Assembly: GCA_963678555.2 (NCBI GenBank)
Contig: CAXXJA010000003.1
Coordinates: 496,001-560,000, forward strand
DNA: 64,000 nucleotides
Direction: 5' to 3'
Source: SABI01 sp963678555
Lineage (GTDB): Bacteria > Spirochaetota > Spirochaetia > Sphaerochaetales > Sphaerochaetaceae
Position 1 is the stretch's first letter. Each line of letters begins with the position of its first letter. Positions 41,791 through 50,585 of the stretch are shown here, piece after piece. The notes under the pieces are model-generated. The model did no database searches and was not told where the DNA came from. It saw nothing but the letters and a program-made list of their open reading frames with translations. The position numbers and the translations under genes were made by a program.

Positions 41791-41823
41791 AAGAAAAAAC
41801 CGGGCGAAAGCCCGGTTTTTCTT
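41791..41823. terminator. bidirectional terminator between the ATPase gene and pgi
   Basis: AAGAAAAAACCGGGC (41791-41805), loop GAAA, GCCCGGTTTTTCTT (41810-41823). The stem has flanking A-run and T-run, so it works in both directions and serves both convergent genes. Confidence 0.92.
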
Positions 41824-41842
41824 GCTCGGATGTATGTCGACA

Positions 41843-43426
41843 TCAGTCAAACAGTTCCATGTATGCCTGAAGCTGCTGTTCCCCACGGGCTCCGTCAAGC
41901 ACCTTCCCGGCAAGCACCTTTCCAAGCTGAACGCCCTCCTGGTCGAACGAATTGATATTCCAGAGGAAGCCCTGGAACATCACCTTGTTCTCGTAGTGTG
42001 CAAGGAGGGCGCCGAGGGTGGATGGGGTAAGCCGCCTGCCGTACAGCAGGGAGGACGGGCGGTTTCCGGAAAACCGCTTGTTGGGGTTGTCATCATCCTT
42101 TCCTCGTGCGAACGCGACGATCTGTGCTATCAGGTTGGCGTTGAGTTTCTTCTGTGATGTGCTCCCATCAGTCACGGCGTCCTCCTTCCGCTGATTCTCC
42201 CTGAACCCGATGAACTGGAGGGGGACGGGGTCGGTTCCCTGGTGAAGGAGCTGGTAGAATGAGTGCTGGCCGTTGGTTCCCGGTTCCCCGAAGATGATCG
42301 GACCGGTGCTGTAGGAGATAGCCTCTCCATACCTGTTCACCTGTTTTCCGTTGCTTTCCATATCGAGCTGCTGCAGATGCGCAGGAAAGCGCGATAGCGC
42401 CTGGGAATAGGGGAGAATCGCTGTTGTGGGATATCCGACCACATTTCTCAGATAGACTCCGATGAGGGCATCAATCAGGGCTGCATTCTGTGTGATATCT
42501 TCCTGAAGTGCACGTCGGTCAGCTTCGTGGGCGCCTGCCAGGAAGGCATCAACCGTATCGGCTCCGTAGGCGAGGGAGAGAACGAGAGTACCCACTGCAC
42601 TGCTGGAGGAGTATCGGCCTCCGATATAGTCGTCGATATAGAAGGATGCCCTCACCTCGGTGCTGGATGCCAGCGGGCTGGTACTGCTGGTGACAGCGGC
42701 GAAGTGTTTTGTGATATCGAATCCCCGTATGTTCTTCTGTTCTGCCTTCTGCTGTACGAGGCTGAAGTTGGTGAGCGTCTCCTGTGTTGTCCCGCTCTTC
42801 GATACAAGGATGAACAGAGTTGTCTCGAAATCGATCGTCTCAAGAACAGCGGAGGCATCATCAGGGTCTACATTGCTGATGAAGGCCGCATCAAGCATGC
42901 GTACTCCTTCACCCTTTGCCCATCCCTTGAGAGCAAGGTAGAGAGCTCTCGGCCCGAGGTCGCTCCCTCCGATACCGATCTGCACGACCGTATCGAATGC
43001 CTTTCCGGTCGATCCGGTGATCTTCCCGTTTCTCACATCCCCGCTGAACCTTCTGATTGCAGAAAGCTGTTCCCGATAGAAGGCTCCGCGTTCCACACCG
43101 TCGCTCTCTACACGGGTATCTTCACCGAGAACCCTTCCCCGGGTCAGCTGGTGAAGTACCTGGCGCCCTTCTCCGGTGTTGATGATGTCGCCTGACAGAA
43201 GGGATCGGTATTTCGCGATCAGCTCCTGCTCCTCTGCGAGAGCTCTGAAGAGTTCGATATGCTCTTCACCTATCGGCATGGCTGCATAGTTATAGGTCAG
43301 TTCGTCACTGACAGCAACTGAATAGGATGCGATACGCTGCGCATTCAGGGCTTCCCTGATATCGACAGGTTCAAGCCCTTTCAGGTCTTTGAATGAGGAG
43401 AGTGTATCGAGATTGGAATACTTCAT
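41843..43426 (-). CDS. pgi: glucose-6-phosphate isomerase
   Basis: A 527-residue isomerase linking glucose-6-phosphate and fructose-6-phosphate in glycolysis. Signature elements are in order: IGIGGSDLGPRALYLAL, VSKSGTTQETLTNF with the phosphate-binding Ser/Thr, the catalytic Glu segment FGEPGTNGQHSFYQLLHQG, and the final Lys region FDQEGVQLGKVLAGK. The length is normal for the family. A typical single-gene unit, ending 20 bases before the bidirectional terminator; GAAGGAGTCAAGGAT lies ahead of the ATG. Confidence 0.96.
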   Translation of the reverse strand: MKYSNLDTLSSFKDLKGLEPVDIREALNAQRIASYSVAVSDELTYNYAAMPIGEEHIELFRALAEEQELIAKYRSLLSGDIINTGEGRQVLHQLTRGRVLGEDTRVESDGVERGAFYREQLSAIRRFSGDVRNGKITGSTGKAFDTVVQIGIGGSDLGPRALYLALKGWAKGEGVRMLDAAFISNVDPDDASAVLETIDFETTLFILVSKSGTTQETLTNFSLVQQKAEQKNIRGFDITKHFAAVTSSTSPLASSTEVRASFYIDDYIGGRYSSSSAVGTLVLSLAYGADTVDAFLAGAHEADRRALQEDITQNAALIDALIGVYLRNVVGYPTTAILPYSQALSRFPAHLQQLDMESNGKQVNRYGEAISYSTGPIIFGEPGTNGQHSFYQLLHQGTDPVPLQFIGFRENQRKEDAVTDGSTSQKKLNANLIAQIVAFARGKDDDNPNKRFSGNRPSSLLYGRRLTPSTLGALLAHYENKVMFQGFLWNINSFDQEGVQLGKVLAGKVLDGARGEQQLQAYMELFD

Positions 43427-43538
43427 ATCCTTGACTCCTTCGTGTCCGTGTTATGGTGTAAGTGTAATGCGGCTCTCTGATTGTATCAAGCTTCAGAAAC
43501 AGAGAGAGTGCGGAATGGGGTGGATTGTCTCCGGCCGG

Positions 43539-44009
43539 TCAGCCGTCGATCTCAGGGATTCGAGATTTGAAGCTTTCCAGAAGATCCTCCTTGGTCATCC
43601 CCTCGCGCAGAATAACGAAGATCGTGTCATCTCCTGCAAGGGTTCCCAGAATCTCGGGAAGAGCCAGAACATCAAGAGCAAGGGCGACAGAGTTCGCATG
43701 CCCGCTGCGCGTCTTGATCACTCCGAAGTTGTAACTGAACTCGATGGAGAGCACACCACGTCTGACATCCTGTATGTATGATTTCTCCGACTCGCTGATG
43801 AGGTCGTTTTCGGGAAGTGCATAGTAGTAACCGGACCACCCGTCGCTGATCTTTCCGACTTTCAGCATCTTGAGGTCTCTGGAAAGGGTTGCCTGTGTGA
43901 CGGAAAAGCCTTCATGTGCCAGAAGTTCAAGGAGCATATCCTGATTATCGATACGATTGTCCTTGATCAGTTCTTTAATTGTGGATAGCCGGTTGGTTCG
44001 CTCTTTCAT
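43539..44009 (-). CDS. argR: arginine repressor
   Basis: A 156-residue ArgR. The N-terminal winged helix binds DNA (GFSVTQATLSRDLKMLKV, residues 34-51), and the C-terminal domain forms the hexamer and binds arginine (LAGDDTIFVILREG, residues 123-136, with the Asp pair). It would repress arginine synthesis or activate catabolism when arginine is high. No arg genes are in the window. A possible autoregulatory palindrome lies at 44082-44095, between argR and lemA. Confidence 0.92.
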   Translation of the reverse strand: MKERTNRLSTIKELIKDNRIDNQDMLLELLAHEGFSVTQATLSRDLKMLKVGKISDGWSGYYYALPENDLISESEKSYIQDVRRGVLSIEFSYNFGVIKTRSGHANSVALALDVLALPEILGTLAGDDTIFVILREGMTKEDLLESFKSRIPEIDG

Positions 44010-44081
44010 GTATATACTCCAGTCATTGGTGAATATCAGTCACTCTAGATCCTGTTTTTTCGATAAATATTCTGCTTGATG

Positions 44082-44095
44082 TGTATGAATATACA
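44082..44095. promoter_or_regulatory. possible ARG-box-like palindrome
   Basis: TGTATGAATATACA has 5-bp inverted arms (TGTAT/ATACA) in the divergent argR-lemA region and shares the TGAATAT core of ARG boxes. The match is partial and a single site only. Confidence 0.3.
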
Positions 44096-44194
44096 ACACG
44101 AAGGATCAAAATACAAGAACATTAGATGGACTGACAGGCTCTGGTGAAGTATCATGAGTCCATAATAGATGTCATAAAAGAGGGGGAATCATTC

Positions 44195-44746
44195 ATGGTC
44201 GGCTATATTCTGTTAGGTGTCATCGTAGTTGTGGCTTTGTACGGGATCGGGGTGTTTAACCGTCTTGTACGGTTGAGAAATCAGAGTGAAGAATCAGCTG
44301 CAGCGATAGATGCTCATCTGAAAAAACGATATGACCTTATCCCGAACCTGGTTGAGACGGTGAAGGGGTATGCAACGCATGAGAAGGAGACGCTCACTCA
44401 GGTGATAGATGCACGCAACCGGGCGATGAGTGCCACTACGCTCACCGAGAAGAATGAAGCATCAAACGCCTTCAGCGCAACATTGAAGTCCCTGTTCGCT
44501 CTCAGCGAGAGCTATCCTGATCTGAAAGCGAATCAGGGTTTCCTCGATCTTCAGCGTCAGCTCAACGAGATCGAGAGTGAACTCCTGCATGCGCGTAAGT
44601 ACTACAACGCCGTTATCGGGGACATCAACACGATAATCCAGTCGTTTCCGAGTAATATTGTAGCTTCCATGACGCATTTCGTGAAACTTCCCTACCTGAC
44701 AATCGAGGAGGAAGCTCGTGAACGTGTTTCGGTTTCGTTTTCATAG
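44195..44746 (+). CDS. lemA: LemA-family membrane protein
   Basis: A 183-residue LemA protein: one N-terminal membrane helix (YILLGVIVVVALYGIGVFN) and a long helical bundle with the family hallmarks RLRNQSEESAAAIDAHLKKRYDLIPNLVETVKGYATHE and EIESELLHARKYYNAVIGDIN. The bundle most likely faces the outside. ATG 44195 follows GAGGGGGAATC by four bases and starts directly at the membrane helix; a longer frame from 44144 lacks this. It overlaps the DUF2207 gene by 29 bases, a pairing common in bacteria. The role is unknown. Confidence 0.92.
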   Translation: MVGYILLGVIVVVALYGIGVFNRLVRLRNQSEESAAAIDAHLKKRYDLIPNLVETVKGYATHEKETLTQVIDARNRAMSATTLTEKNEASNAFSATLKSLFALSESYPDLKANQGFLDLQRQLNEIESELLHARKYYNAVIGDINTIIQSFPSNIVASMTHFVKLPYLTIEEEARERVSVSFS

Positions 44747-46589
44747 CAAGGGATTCTTCCTTGTTTCCCTCTTCCTCGTTTTCGCTCTGTTTCCTGTTGT
44801 CGCCGGGTATACGATAGACAGCTTCGACACTCACATCGAAGTGGGTGAGACCGGCATCTACGAGATCACCGAGCAGGCTGTTCTCACTTTCGATACCCCG
44901 ATGCACGGGTTCTACCGGAACATCCCCACCGGGTATCTGCTTCAGGACGGCTCAGAGCTGTTCGCCCGTCTCTCGAAGGTTCGCTCGAATGAACAGCTGC
45001 AGGTGAGCTCCTCCCGTTACGAGACTGTGATTCGCCTCGGTAGCCCGGACAGGACTGTGACAGGACCGAAGGAATATTCAATCCAGTATCGTTTCGATCT
45101 CGGAGAAGACCGGTATCCGGACCGTGATGAGTTCTACTTCAACCTCATCGGCAGCGAGTGGGAGCAGCCGATCCGGTCCTCTTCCTTCTCTATCACCTTC
45201 CCCTTGCCTGTCTTGGCAGACCGGATCGAGGTGCTGAGAGGCTTCTATGGTTCGACGTCTTCGGCGAACGTGAGCTACTCCCTGTCGGAGGACGGGAAAA
45301 CCCTCAGCGGAAAAGCCCGGAATCTGGATAAGGGTGAGGCTGTTACAGTACGTGTCGTCATGGAAGAGGGCTACTATGCACAGCGACCGAACTACACCCT
45401 CCGTCTCGTCCCGTTTCTTGCTCTTCTCATGCTCCTCTCTCTGTTTCTTGCCTATCGGTGGTGGCAGTCCTACGGAAAGGACACACCGCCTGTCATCGTT
45501 CCGCGCTTTACTCCTCCTGATTCGATGAGTCCGCTCGATGCGGGCTACCTGATAGACCGCAATGTTGATGCTCATGATCTTACGAGTATGATCTTCTACT
45601 GGGCAGACGGCGGCCATCTGTCGATCATCGAGGAGAAAAAGAAGTTCACCTTTGTGCGGGGAGTCCCTCTCAAGGGGGCGAGCGGGCATGAACAGGATCT
45701 GTTCACTTCCTTCTTCGCTCTCGGAACGAATGGCGTTGTAACCGAAAAAGATCTTAAGAACAGCTTCTATAAGGTGTTTCAGGAGGTCTCGAAGAAGGTT
45801 GCACGCTTTTATTCCAAGGAGCGGGCGCTGGTAAGTGAAGAGTCGAAACGCCGGGTACGCTACATCCTCCTTCTCTCACTTGCTGATATCCTGCTTCTCT
45901 CTCTCACCCTTACGGTAAACTATATAGGTATGTATACGTTGATCCTCTCTGCCTGTTTCCTCGCCTACATCGTTCTCAACACCATCATCCTGTACAGGAT
46001 CGATGATACATGGTTCAAGAGTTCTCTCTGGGTGCGTTTTCTCCTGTTTCTCCTTCTTGTGGTTCTGTTTTTTGCTGTTCTTGTCGCCGGATTCCTGTTC
46101 TCCTATCTCAGTGGCTCCGACATCGCCTCTGCCTTGTATATCACCCCCCTCAGTCTTGCAGGTCTCTTTGCTCTTTCCTTCTTTGCAGTCATCACCAGAC
46201 AGAGGAGTCCCTATGGTCAGAGAAAGCTGGAGGAGGTGCTCGGTCTGAAGGATTTCATCGAGACCGTGGAGATGGATGAGCTTAAACAGATGATAGACAG
46301 AGACCCGGCATTCTACTACCGACTGCTTTCCTACGCAATCGTCCTGGGACTTGAGAAGAAATGGGCGAAGAAGTTTTCCTCCTTCACCGTCGAACCTCCC
46401 TCCTGGTATTCGGGACATCACCCCCTTGTAGGGACAATGATGGTCTCCTCGATGATTCGTTCGTGCGACCATGCCCTGGTTACGAATGTCGCTCCTCCCA
46501 GAAGTACCTCTACGGGCGGCGGGCACTTCTCCGGCGGCGGAGGGTTCAGTGGGGGAGGTTTCGGAGGAGGAGGCGGCGGAGGCTGGTAA
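44718..46589 (+). CDS. DUF2207-domain membrane protein with Gly-rich tail
   Basis: A 623-residue protein with signal peptide (FFLVSLFLVFALFPVVAG), a long extracytoplasmic beta-rich DUF2207 domain (residues 30-235), a helix at about 236-255, and three or four more membrane helices between 370 and 500. The C-terminus ends in a Gly/Ser/Phe-rich run (GGGHFSGGGGFSGGGFGG) finishing in Trp, typical of DUF2207 partners of LemA. GTG 44718 is the start: AGGAGGAAGCTC precedes it, inside the lemA 3' end. LemA/DUF2207 probably act together at the envelope. Confidence 0.88.
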   Translation: MNVFRFRFHSKGFFLVSLFLVFALFPVVAGYTIDSFDTHIEVGETGIYEITEQAVLTFDTPMHGFYRNIPTGYLLQDGSELFARLSKVRSNEQLQVSSSRYETVIRLGSPDRTVTGPKEYSIQYRFDLGEDRYPDRDEFYFNLIGSEWEQPIRSSSFSITFPLPVLADRIEVLRGFYGSTSSANVSYSLSEDGKTLSGKARNLDKGEAVTVRVVMEEGYYAQRPNYTLRLVPFLALLMLLSLFLAYRWWQSYGKDTPPVIVPRFTPPDSMSPLDAGYLIDRNVDAHDLTSMIFYWADGGHLSIIEEKKKFTFVRGVPLKGASGHEQDLFTSFFALGTNGVVTEKDLKNSFYKVFQEVSKKVARFYSKERALVSEESKRRVRYILLLSLADILLLSLTLTVNYIGMYTLILSACFLAYIVLNTIILYRIDDTWFKSSLWVRFLLFLLLVVLFFAVLVAGFLFSYLSGSDIASALYITPLSLAGLFALSFFAVITRQRSPYGQRKLEEVLGLKDFIETVEMDELKQMIDRDPAFYYRLLSYAIVLGLEKKWAKKFSSFTVEPPSWYSGHHPLVGTMMVSSMIRSCDHALVTNVAPPRSTSTGGGHFSGGGGFSGGGFGGGGGGGW

Positions 46590-46778
46590 GGCGCGGAGCA
46601 GGCATGTGTACCCGTGAGTGTTCACGGTAGTTGCTCTTCCCTCCTGAAACGAATTGCCGTTTTGTATTCAGCATAGTATGTTTATTCATCATGGCAGTAT
46701 CTGTGCGATGGATGTCTTACAGACTTTCAGGATGCATACTGCGAATCACGGGCTTCCGTGGATGAAAGAGGATCAGAT

Positions 46779-47153
46779 ATGAGTGAACGTGTAGTAGTGT
46801 TAGGGGCCAGTGCGAAACCCAGGCGGTATTCGAACAGAGCGGTTATGCTTCTGTCTCAGAACAATCACATCCCGATTCCTGTTTCCCTGAAGTATGATGA
46901 GATACTCGGGCATAAGGCGTATCGCACCCTCCGTGATATCACAGGAGAGGTTGATACACTGACACTATATGTGAACCCGGCAATTCTCTCTGAACTTGTT
47001 GATGACATCGTTGCATTGAAACCGAAGCGTATAATCATGAATCCCGGCACGGAGTCACCTGAGGCTGCCGGGGTGTTCGAGGAGAACGGTATACGGGTGA
47101 TCAGGGCCTGTACTCTGGTTCTGCTTACGACGGGACAGTTCCACACCAGCTGA
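46779..47153 (+). CDS. CoA-binding-domain protein (YccU-like)
   Basis: A 124-residue single Rossmann CoA-binding domain. Opening VVVLGASAKPRRYSNRAVMLL, a KPKRIIMNPGTESPEAA middle and the IRVIRACTLVLL end follow the YccU/CoA-binding family. ATG 46779 follows AGAGGA, a more likely start than the upstream ATG 46758. The family binds CoA or acyl-CoA but no reaction is proven. It stands alone. Confidence 0.85.
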   Translation: MSERVVVLGASAKPRRYSNRAVMLLSQNNHIPIPVSLKYDEILGHKAYRTLRDITGEVDTLTLYVNPAILSELVDDIVALKPKRIIMNPGTESPEAAGVFEENGIRVIRACTLVLLTTGQFHTS

Positions 47154-47344
47154 CACGCATCGTACCGTCTTCTGTGCGGTTGTGATTGTCGTTTCAGGCC
47201 AGTCTTCTCTGAAGCCGGTTAGCATTCCAGTTCTGTGGAAACTGACAATTCTGCTGTTTGATATCAAGGCAACCCTCAATGTTGATTTCTGATGCGTATC
47301 ATGATGAGCAGTATTTCCTGCTTTCTCTCTCATACTGACCCGAA

Positions 47345-47377
47345 TATAAAAGAGACTGCCCGGAAGGCAGTCTCTTT
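47345..47377 (-). terminator. terminator of the RRM protein gene
   Basis: AAAGAGACTGCC (47349-47360) pairs with GGCAGTCTCTTT (47366-47377), a perfect 12-bp stem with a 5-base loop. On the minus strand it is followed by a T-rich run (CTTTTATATT), 22 bases after the stop. Confidence 0.88.
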
Positions 47378-47398
47378 ATCTGTTTTGTAGCTCTGTTC

Positions 47399-47671
47399 TT
47401 AGCGATATGAGCGGTTCGGCCGGGGTTTGGCGATCGCTTCGTTGACACGAAGGTTACGTCCACCGAATTCCTGACCATCAAGCTGGCTGATAGCAGCTTC
47501 TGCTGCTTCATCTTCTTCCATCTCGACGAAACCGAAGCCCTTGGGGCGGTGTGTTTCTCTGTCAATGATGATGTTCGTGCTCAGCACATTCCCGTACTGT
47601 GAAAAGAGTTCGCGAAGTTCTTCTTCGCTCGTGGCGTAGCTCATGTTGCCAACATAGATTTTTTTTGCCAT
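47399..47671 (-). CDS. small RNA-recognition-motif (RRM) protein
   Basis: A 90-residue bacterial RRM protein. RNP2 is KIYVGNMS near the start and RNP1 is KGFGFVEM in the middle; the C-terminus is basic (KPRPNRSYR). Such proteins bind single-stranded RNA as cold-shock-type or RNA-chaperone factors in spirochaetes and cyanobacteria. ATG 47671 is chosen because the RRM starts directly there and GAAGGATG lies ahead; a longer frame runs upstream without similarity. It is a good candidate partner for small RNAs such as that at 39975. Confidence 0.92.
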   Translation of the reverse strand: MAKKIYVGNMSYATSEEELRELFSQYGNVLSTNIIIDRETHRPKGFGFVEMEEDEAAEAAISQLDGQEFGGRNLRVNEAIAKPRPNRSYR

Positions 47672-47905
47672 AAAGCATCCTTCGCAGGGCATTATCCTGC
47701 TCAATAGTAATTGCTCTCTTTGTGGCTGCATTGTCTGGTTCAGATTAATCGGTCTGTCGGAATACGAACTACTGGAAACCGGAAAAGATAGAAGATTAAA
47801 AGACCCACCCTGCTCCTCAAAAGGTAAAGCATACATACCATATCATGGGATGTTGAAATTAGTCAAGATATTGCCATATCAGGAAAAAATCCGTATAGTC
47901 ACGGA

Positions 47906-48574
47906 ATGAACATGTTTGGGCTGATTCTGTCGTATGTGTATGTAGGGGTGTTGCTGGTCACCGGTTTCGCCATGGCAAAGAGGGAGTATATCCCTTCGGA
48001 AGTGGTCAGGAAGTTTATCCACATCATGGTTTCGAACTGGTGGTTTATCCTCCTTGCCTTCTTTGATTCATTCGCCTGGGCGATCATAGGCCCTATTACG
48101 TTCATCATCATGAACGGAGCAGCCGTGGTGACCGGGGTGGCGAAACAGCTTGGGGAGCGGACGGTGAGAAGGAATCTCGGTCTCGTGTATTTCCCCATCT
48201 CCCTTGCTGTGGTGGTGTATCTGGTGTATCACGGGCATCTTCCGATGTGGGCGGCCACGATCGGTATCTTCACGATGGGCTACGGAGATGGCCTTGCTGC
48301 GCTCATCGGGCGATTGTATGGCAAAAGAAAGCTCATCATGGGTAAGAGCCTGCTCGGGTCAAGCGTGATGTTCATTACCACCTTCATCGTCATACTGATC
48401 GCAGGTGCAGGTTTTTCCATCGCACCGCTGACTTCTGTGAGTTTCCTCACCATGGCCCTTGCGGTTGCATTCCTGGTGACGGTTATTGAACTGATCACTC
48501 CGGCGAGTCTCGATAATCTCACTGTGCCGATCATAGCCAGCTATCTTGCCTATCTTCTTCTGGGGAGTCTATGA
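47906..48574 (+). CDS. phytol/dolichol-kinase-like (SEC59/VTE5) membrane protein
   Basis: A 222-residue polytopic protein with six or seven membrane helices in the family of polyprenol and phytol kinases. The diagnostic segment VVRKFIHIMVSNWW near the N-terminus and TMGYGDGLAALIGRLYGKRKLIMGKSLLGS are those of CTP-dependent prenol kinases, including the Gly-rich catalytic loop. It would phosphorylate a long-chain isoprenoid alcohol to its monophosphate at the membrane. The next gene, DUF92, overlaps it by ATGA. The starting methionine may be 47906 or 47912. Confidence 0.82.
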   Translation: MNMFGLILSYVYVGVLLVTGFAMAKREYIPSEVVRKFIHIMVSNWWFILLAFFDSFAWAIIGPITFIIMNGAAVVTGVAKQLGERTVRRNLGLVYFPISLAVVVYLVYHGHLPMWAATIGIFTMGYGDGLAALIGRLYGKRKLIMGKSLLGSSVMFITTFIVILIAGAGFSIAPLTSVSFLTMALAVAFLVTVIELITPASLDNLTVPIIASYLAYLLLGSL

Positions 48575-49380
48575 AAACAGTCCTGGTTGCCCTTGTCCTG
48601 AATCTCGTAGTCATGGTGCCGGTGAAGTTCATGAGGCTTCTTACGCTCTCCGGTCTTATAAGCGCGGTTCTCGTAGGAGCCATCATCTATACCTTCACCG
48701 GGCTGGAGGGGTGGCTGATCCTTATGTTCTTCTTTGTTTCGGCGAATGTGATAGGAAAGGTCGCCAAGAGGATCTATCCCCTCGATCTCAGCGATATCCA
48801 CAAGAAGGGTGGTACCCGTGACTGGGCTCAGGTCGTTGCAAACGGCGGGATAGCCACAGTGTCGGCTCTCCTGTTCGGCCTTACCGGTACTCCCATCTCA
48901 CTTGTGATGTTTGGATCCTCCCTTGCGGCCAGCACAGCGGACACCTGGGCAAGTGAAGCGGGTATCCTCTCGTCTAAGGATCCGATCTCTATCGTTACCT
49001 TCAGGCGGGTCAGACCGGGTATGAGCGGAGGTGTCTCGATCCTCGGTTCGCTCTCATCCATGCTCGGCAGCATCCTTGTTGCCCTCCTGTGGTATGTTTC
49101 TTATGCCGTTCCCACCGACGGTATGTATATCCTGCTTGCCTCAGTTGTCGCTGTCAGCGGCATTCTCGGCTCTCTTGTCGATTCTATTCTCGGGGCTACC
49201 CTCCAGGGACACTACTGGGATCCGAATAAGCAGATGATCACGGAAAAGGAGCAGGATAAGGACGGGAACAGGCTGGAACTGTGCCGCGGGATCAGGTGGA
49301 TAGACAATGACGTGGTCAACCTGATCAGTAATATCATCAGCGTACTTCTTGGGGCAAGTTTCTCACTCATACTCCTCTAG
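48571..49380 (+). CDS. DUF92 (VTE6-like) membrane protein
   Basis: A 269-residue protein of the DUF92/TMEM19 family with about six membrane helices. The family hallmark GGTRDWAQVVANGGIATVSALLFG and the GSSLAASTADTWASEAGILS segment are clear, and the WIDNDVVNLISN motif lies at the end. Plant VTE6, a member, phosphorylates phytyl-phosphate to the diphosphate. Coupling by ATGA overlap to a VTE5-like kinase suggests the two act in sequence on one prenol. Confidence 0.84.
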   Translation: MKTVLVALVLNLVVMVPVKFMRLLTLSGLISAVLVGAIIYTFTGLEGWLILMFFFVSANVIGKVAKRIYPLDLSDIHKKGGTRDWAQVVANGGIATVSALLFGLTGTPISLVMFGSSLAASTADTWASEAGILSSKDPISIVTFRRVRPGMSGGVSILGSLSSMLGSILVALLWYVSYAVPTDGMYILLASVVAVSGILGSLVDSILGATLQGHYWDPNKQMITEKEQDKDGNRLELCRGIRWIDNDVVNLISNIISVLLGASFSLILL

Positions 49381-49451
49381 GTCTATCAATAGCGGCCCTA
49401 TTTCGCTATAGTGTCGAAAAGTCAAAAATGTTGAGGAGGCCTATCCCCACT

Positions 49452-50585
49452 ATGAACAAGTGTATTCTTATCCCCGATTCTTTCAAGGGAACGATGAGTT
49501 CGTCTGAGATCTGCGCCATGATGAAGGACGCGATCCACACGTACTATCCACAGGCTGATGTCGTATCCATCCCGGTCGCTGACGGCGGCGAAGGAACGGT
49601 AGACTCTTTTCTTGAGGCGCTCGGAGGCGAGAAGATCACCCTTGAGGTGACGGGCCCTCACTTCGAAAAGATTGACAGTTTCTACGGTATTCTTCCGGAC
49701 GGCACTGCTGTCGTCGAGATGGCCGCTGCAGCGGGGCTTCCTCAGGTCGGGGATTATCTGCATCCGGAAAAGGCAACCACCTTCGGGGTAGGAGAGCTGA
49801 TCCTTGATGCGGCAAAACGGGGCTGCAGAAAGATCGTTGTCGGTCTGGGCGGCTCGGCCACCAATGACGGTGCTACCGGTGCTGCAGCCGCAGTAGGTGT
49901 CACCTTCACCGATGCAGACGGCAAACGTTTCGTACCTCAGGGTGAGACGCTGGACAGAATCGTATCCATCGATACCTCGACAAAGGACAAGGCTCTTGAT
50001 GGAGTAGAGATCATCACGATGTGTGATATAGACAATCCCCTGTGCGGACCTCACGGTGCCGCCCATGTCTTCGGTCCCCAGAAGGGCGCGGACGAAAAGA
50101 TGGTCGAGTTCCTCGATGCTCAGCTCGGCAAGATGTCCGATGCTATCAAAACGAATCTCTCCATCGATATCTCGGAGCTTCCGGGTTCAGGAGCTGCAGG
50201 TGGTATGGGAGGAGGTATGGTTGCCTTCTTCGGCGCAGCACTCGAGATGGGAATAGAAGTCGTCCTCGATACCGTCAGGTTCGATGAGCAGTGTGAGGAC
50301 ACCGATATGGTGTTCACCGGTGAGGGAAAGATAGACTTCCAGAGCCTCAGGGGAAAAGTCGTTATCGGGATCGCACGTCGGACCAAGAAGAAGAACGTTC
50401 CCCTTGTTGCCATTGTCGGTGATATCGGGGACAACCTCGAGGCTGCCTATGATGAGGGGGTCAGTGCGATCTTCAGTATCAACCGGGTTGCACAGGAGTT
50501 CAAGGTACTCAAGAAGAGAGCAAAGAGCGATATGGTTCTGACGATGGACAACCTTATTCGCTTTGTACAGCGTCTGGGGTACTGA
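49452..50585 (+). CDS. glycerate kinase
   Basis: A 377-residue glycerate kinase of the GlxK/GarK type, converting D-glycerate to 2-phosphoglycerate with ATP. It shows ILIPDSFKGTMSS, then VADGGEGTVDSFLEAL, VGLGGSATNDGATG and GAAGGMGGGMVAFFGA with the Gly-rich phosphate loop. ATG 49452 gives the normal N-terminus with an AGGAGG site 12 bases away; ATG 49428 overlaps that site. Its end overlaps by 32 bases, tail to tail, the membrane ferredoxin gene. Confidence 0.92.
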   Translation: MNKCILIPDSFKGTMSSSEICAMMKDAIHTYYPQADVVSIPVADGGEGTVDSFLEALGGEKITLEVTGPHFEKIDSFYGILPDGTAVVEMAAAAGLPQVGDYLHPEKATTFGVGELILDAAKRGCRKIVVGLGGSATNDGATGAAAAVGVTFTDADGKRFVPQGETLDRIVSIDTSTKDKALDGVEIITMCDIDNPLCGPHGAAHVFGPQKGADEKMVEFLDAQLGKMSDAIKTNLSIDISELPGSGAAGGMGGGMVAFFGAALEMGIEVVLDTVRFDEQCEDTDMVFTGEGKIDFQSLRGKVVIGIARRTKKKNVPLVAIVGDIGDNLEAAYDEGVSAIFSINRVAQEFKVLKKRAKSDMVLTMDNLIRFVQRLGY

